Of a stretch of 64,000 nucleotides of DNA, positions 59,640-64,000 are shown one piece after another. This stretch comes from Atriophallophorus winterbourni (taxonomy: Eukaryota > Platyhelminthes > Trematoda > Plagiorchiida > Microphallidae). The translations under genes and the position numbers were made by a program. Every line of letters begins with the position of its first letter. Position 1 is the stretch's first letter. The stretch covers positions 1 to 64,000 of the forward strand of contig JACCGJ010005545.1 of assembly GCA_013407085.1 (NCBI GenBank), written 5' to 3'. The notes below the pieces were generated by a model. That model was not told where the DNA came from and ran no database searches. It saw only the letters and a list, made by a program, of their open reading frames with translations.

Positions 59640-62600
59640 AAACTTTTTTTAAATAACTGTTTTACGTTTTGTTGTTCTTTGGGTAGCCCTGACAGAAGTG
59701 CAGCTTGTTCATCGAGGTTTCCTAATTCAGCCACTTCGAATATTTTGCCTGCTTCGGATGCCTCCAGAGCGTTCTTCCGCCCGCGCGTCCCTTTCAAATT
59801 AGCGGCGTTTAATGTACGGACTTTAGCTAGCATCGGACAGCAGGCAGCCTTGGCTCGCTGTCGATGTGTGCTGTTTGTCGGAAACACGCATGCATAACTC
59901 TAGCTCAGTTACACGATTGTCTAACCCTTCAAACTTACGCAAGTCACACTACCTACGTCTGTCCACTGATGACGATGCCATGGTATCTGGTCAAGCTGGT
60001 GTCGGAATCGTGAGCGAGCTGAGGTCGCACTGTTAGACTGGATCCCAATCGACAGTCGCCTTTGTGCAGTAAGACTACAGGGTTCGTGCAAAAGAGGCCG
60101 ATTTCGCAATCAATCCCGCAACCTGTTTGTGGTTGCTGCCTATGCACAGAATAATTGTAGCTCTGAACTTGACAAGGATGAGTTTTATGGAAGGTTATAA
60201 GAACTCATTAGACTTGCATCGAGGAGTGACATCGTTGTCCTAGCTGGAGACATGAATGTACGTGTCTATCATTAAACGAGCATTTCGTGGGTGGAAGGTT
60301 TGGTCTCGATTGTTATCGTTATGACAACGGCGAAAGATTGCTTAGCTTGTGCTCAGAGCACAGACTGTACCTTGCCAGCACTAACTTCCGCTATTGGAAG
60401 CGTCACTGCTCCACCTGGAGATCTCCATCGGCGGCCTTGTTCATGCAAATTGACCATATTGCTATCAGCTACTCCTGGCGAGGGAATGTGCAAGATTGCC
60501 GTTCCTACTGGGGCACCTGTCTAGAGTTCGATCATGCGTTAGTCTGTGCTTAGCTCTCGATGCGTTTTGGTGGGAAACGTATAAATGTTGCAAGGCAGTT
60601 GAATGTTGCCAGGCTTAACGATCTCCCGGTTCTCCGAGGGTTTCAGGCCAATTTGAGTCTGCATCTGTCTACAGTTCCCCAAAATAGTATCGATGACCAA
60701 TGGAGTGGGTTTTAAACCTCCCTGGAAACAGCCGCGTTGGATAGTTGTCGGCTGACTTTCCGTGTAGCTCAGCACTGGGTTTCTGCGAATTCTCTCCAAC
60801 TAATGGACCAACGTCGGTTGCTTTCTGCTGATAGCATACATGATGCGTCACGAAGGCTTATTAAACGTATACTGGTTGCCAGTTTGAGAACCGACAGGGA
60901 AAGTTGGTGGAGTTCTAAGGCTACGGAAATGGAATCTGGGGCAGCTGTAGACAATTTCAGAAAATTGTTCCAACTCATCAGAACTACTGGAAGCGGGCGA
61001 CAATGCATCAGTGACCTGATACGTGAAGCAGATGGTTTACCAGTTTTTAACATGCACAGACGCATGGAGCGATGGGCGGAACATTTTGAAGCACAGTTTA
61101 ACTAGCCTTCTGCACCCACTGATTTCGAGAATACGGAACACCGTAACCCATGGTCGATTTCTCTTGAGGCTCCGACTCAATCAGAGATTTACAGTGTAGT
61201 CCGGAGCCTTAAGCGCCATCGGGCATCAGGTGCTGATGCTTTGTTTCCGTCATTGTTCAAAGATGGCGGTTTTGCTTTAATTCGCGAACTTCAATCGCTG
61301 TTCGCCAACATATAGGCTGAGGAACACGTTCCGATCCCTTGGAGAGAATCAGTAATTGCTCCGATTTTCAAAAAGGGACGGCGCGATTCCTGTGAAAATC
61401 ATCGGGGCATCAGTCTCATTTCAGTAACTCCTAAAATACTGGCGTCCATCCTGATTCACCGATTGAGTACCAAACGGGAAGAGCAAATCCGTGAAGAGCA
61501 AACTGTGTTTCGTGCCGGCCGAGGGTGCATAGATCAAATTTTCACACTCCGTCAGTTACTGGAGCAACGCCACGCTTTTCGTAGACCAACTATCGTGTTA
61601 TTCCTTGACATCCGAGCTGCATTCGATTCAATCGATCGTGAAAGTCTTTGGAACTGTCTACTGAGACATGGAGTGCCCGAGAAGAATGTTTGGATCTTGA
61701 AAGCATTATATTACCAAACTTCGGGCAGTGTTCGAGCGTACGGACAATTGTCGTCCTCGTTCAATATCTCCAGCGGGGTGCGGCAGGGCTGCCCAATCTC
61801 CCTGTTCCTTTTTAACTTCGCGATCGTCGATGTCCTGAGAAAAGCTTTAGCTGGTCTGATGGGCGCAGGTGTTCAACTTCTTCCGGGTGAGCGAGCGACC
61901 GATCTAGAGTATGCCGATGACATCGCACTTCTGGGAGATGACCCTCGTATAATGCAACAAGCCCTGGACCGCCTGGCACCTGAAGCTTCAAGGTATGGCA
62001 TGTGCTTTGCGCCTAACAAGTGTAAAACACTTACCCAGGATTGGGGTGGCTCTCTTCCAAACCTAACTGTGTGCGATGTCAATCTTTAATTGGTCGACAG
62101 CTTTGTTTACCTTGGCAGTTGTATCTCCGCTGGAGGTTGTGTCGAGGACGAGATCTCACATCGTGTTCGCAAAGCGGGTGCAGCGTTTGCTAACCTTCGC
62201 TACTTGTGGCGTCGACGCGATGTTTCACTCCATACTTGAGGCCGAGTGTACTACGCAGTGGTGCGTCCTACACTACTTTAAGGCTGCGAATACTGCTCTA
62301 TCCGAGCGGAAGATGTCCGTCGGCTTACTGTTTTTGACACCCGTTGCCTGCGTAGGATTGCTCGCATTCGGTAGCAGCATCGTGTTACAAATATATATGT
62401 CTGCAAGCGGGTGTTCGGAACAGGTGGCCACGGACTTAGAGAAATGCTGATGCTTGCTCGCTTGCGATGGTTTGGACATGTTTTAAGAATGCCTACTCAC
62501 CGTTTACCGTACCGAGCCTTATTGGCAGAGCCTGGCAGAAGCTGGGAGAAACGATCGGGTGGCCAGCCCATGACGTGGCGCGTTGGGATGAAGAAACTCA

Positions 62601-62955
62601 CCGTAGCGCTAGGCTCAGTTGGGCGTATTCGTTTGCCTGGGTGGGGTCCAAAAGCTCTACCTAATAGTTTGCTGGAAACCATATGCGATATGGCTACAAA
62701 CCGAAGTCAGTGGCGCCAGTGTGCCATAATTTTTATCCGGTATTATTTTATATAAAAACAAAAAAAACGAAACAAAAACCAAAAAATCGCATTCAGTGAA
62801 ACTATAAAAACAAGCTGATTTTTGTGCATTTGCTTTTGCGTATTTCGCGTGCCTGCTTTCCCTTTTTTCACGCGATTGCTTATCTGCTTTTCCTGCTTCA
62901 TATTGCTTGGCATTTTGGCTCCAGACTTGTGCTTCATGATGTTGATGATGACTAG
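59640..62955 (+). mobile_element. RTE-type LINE R2, near full-length
   Basis: Endonuclease: F-N-V-R-T-L-A-S-I-G (59,810), V-V-A-A-Y-A-Q-N-N (60,130), V-L-A-G-D-M-N-V (60,236) and the D-H-A-L-V-C-A box (60,530). RT in a 208-codon frame (61,463-62,089): E-E-Q-T-V-F-R-A-G-R-G-C-I-D-Q-I, F-L-D-I-R-A-A-F-D-S-I-D-R, S-G-V-R-Q-G-C-P-I-S and E-Y-A-D-D (YADD 61,910-61,921). C-terminal: R-L-R-W-F-G-H-V-L-R-M-P (62,459) and R-L-P-G-W-G-P-K (62,632). The 3' UTR ends CATGATGTTGATGATGAC at 62,935-62,952. Only a handful of shifts and stops, so it is relatively young. It resembles the schistosome SR2 type. Confidence 0.8.
61463..62089 (+). pseudogene. RTE R2 reverse transcriptase frame (partial)
   Basis: The intact RT core of R2, 208 codons, with the catalytic aspartates in F-L-D-I-R-A-A-F-D and Y-A-D-D both present. 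It would copy the element's RNA at a nicked target. The upstream endonuclease is in other frames and the C-terminal part is shifted after 62,089, so no complete protein can be made from this copy. Confidence 0.75.
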
Positions 62956-62959
62956 TTGG

Positions 62960-63980
62960 CAGACCCGAGCAACCCCAAAAGCGCAACACTACCGCTCATT
63001 CAACGAAGACCGATATCGCTCTCAGTGTAATCTGTACACTGCGCACTAACACTGCTTCGGAAAGTGAAAAACAGCACTATGATTACAAACAGTGGCTCTA
63101 AGTTGCCAACAGCATCGGAGCTCACGAGTCAGCCGTGCGGGACACGTTTGGAATACCTCGGTCACAAAACTATAAAGGTGACGGGCCAAAACCTTTAAAA
63201 CTAACATTTTTAACGAGAGGTATGATGGAATCAATTAGGGTCAACTTGATAGCAAATCGTAGGAATCTCCCGAAGGATGTCACAATGAGTGATTCCAGAA
63301 TTTCGACACAGACGCCGTCTAATGAACCACGGCTTCTACAATCTGACGAGACTCCGATTAGAAACACTGCAGCAATCCCAAAAACGACCAATGCCCGACT
63401 CTCGAATGGTCTAACAAATAGACGAGCTTTCAGCTCCATCACTGAATTTGAAAACCACAATCAATTGCCTATATAAAAACGCACAATGCCTGGTTAACAA
63501 ACTAGTTGAACTGAAGGATCTCTGTAATCAGCACTCACTCGATGTCATAGCAATAACTGAGACATGGTTCCAACCTCACTTGAGAGATCGCGAGCTCTCT
63601 ATTCCAAACATGACCCTGTTTCGTAGAGACCACTTAAGAATAGGCGGTGGAGTGGCTGTGTTACTGTTATAGAAAATTTGCCTTTCAAAGAGCGAATGTT
63701 AAAACTAAATCTACATGATGTTGCCCAACAACGGATACTGAGTGACCTCCTGTTGGCATTCAAAATCTTGCACACTGTGAATCATCCCCTTAAACACTTG
63801 CTAAAGCCCAATGGCATTACTCGAACAAGGAAATATCCAAAGGCTTTAAGCATTTTGTATTCTCGATTGGATATGCGTCGAAATTTTTTCTCAGCAAGAA
63901 TTTGTTTCACTTGGAACATTTGTCTGAAGAAATCACACGCTCGCTTCTAAACTTGAATCCTTGAGTATATGACGAATCAT
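62960..63980 (+). mobile_element. Internally deleted CR1-type LINE D5 (ORF1 - endonuclease start - RT tail)
   Basis: ORF1 end at 63,135-63,476: D-T-F-G-I-P-R-S-Q-N, P-K-P-L-K-L-T-F-L-T-R, A-N-R-R-N-L-P-K-D-V-T. ORF2 start at 63,448-63,672: N-A-Q-C-L-V-N-K, I-A-I-T-E-T-W-F-Q, R-I-G-G-G-V-A-V-L. Immediately after, 63,678-63,950 is the far C-terminus: R-M-L-K-L-N-L-H-D-V, S-D-L-L-L-A-F-K-I-L-H-T-V-N-H-P, F-F-S-A-R-I-C-F-T-W-N. The endonuclease core, whole RT and thumb are gone, with the junction near 63,672-63,690. The tail TTGAATCCTTGA (63,953-63,964) matches that of D3. Confidence 0.75.
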
Positions 63981-64000
63981 GCGTTATGTAATTGTCCCCA

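Overview
This window is eukaryotic nuclear DNA, almost certainly from a parasitic flatworm and probably a trematode. Three things point that way. One spliced host gene has tiny 5' introns (26-58 bp) followed by multi-kb introns, a pattern known from schistosomes. The repeats are mostly CR1-type and RTE-type non-LTR retrotransposons, the classes to which the schistosome SR1 and SR2 elements belong. A Penelope-like element is also present. The species assignment is inference. No bacterial genes, CRISPR arrays, tRNA genes or rRNA genes were recognised.

Left part (1-36 kb): a graveyard of retroelements with no host gene recognised. In order: a Penelope-like element with tandem repeats and a hammerhead-like core (1-2.3 kb); CR1-type LINE fragments on both strands, some nested (2.7-9.9 kb); a long decayed CR1-type copy with ORF1, endonuclease and reverse transcriptase (11.25-14.3 kb); a 3.7-kb minus-strand copy of family A (14.5-18.2 kb); a Ty3/gypsy integrase relic (18.2-18.7 kb); family-B CR1 copies (21.3-27.9 kb); the best preserved LINE, family A plus strand (27.9-32.0 kb); and a 5'-truncated RTE copy (32.3-34.6 kb).

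Middle (36-53 kb): the one convincing host gene, nicalin (NCLN), plus strand, 37,857-52,842. I rebuilt 12 exons with consistent reading phase, giving 624 codons plus stop and an AATAAA 80 bp after the stop. Its late introns are filled with RTE copies, a ~240-bp SINE-like family (more than a dozen copies between 29 and 55 kb, several with perfect 11-13 bp target-site duplications) and a ~555-bp non-autonomous repeat (N1).

Right part (53-64 kb): an endonuclease-bearing LINE of a third class with a SINE inserted in it, a minus-strand terminal gene fragment with a thrombospondin type-1-like repeat, the best preserved RTE copy (59.6-62.95 kb), and an internally deleted CR1-type LINE at the window end.

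Most mobile-element reading frames carry stops and frameshifts. Family names A-F, R, C, N1 and S are local labels used only here.
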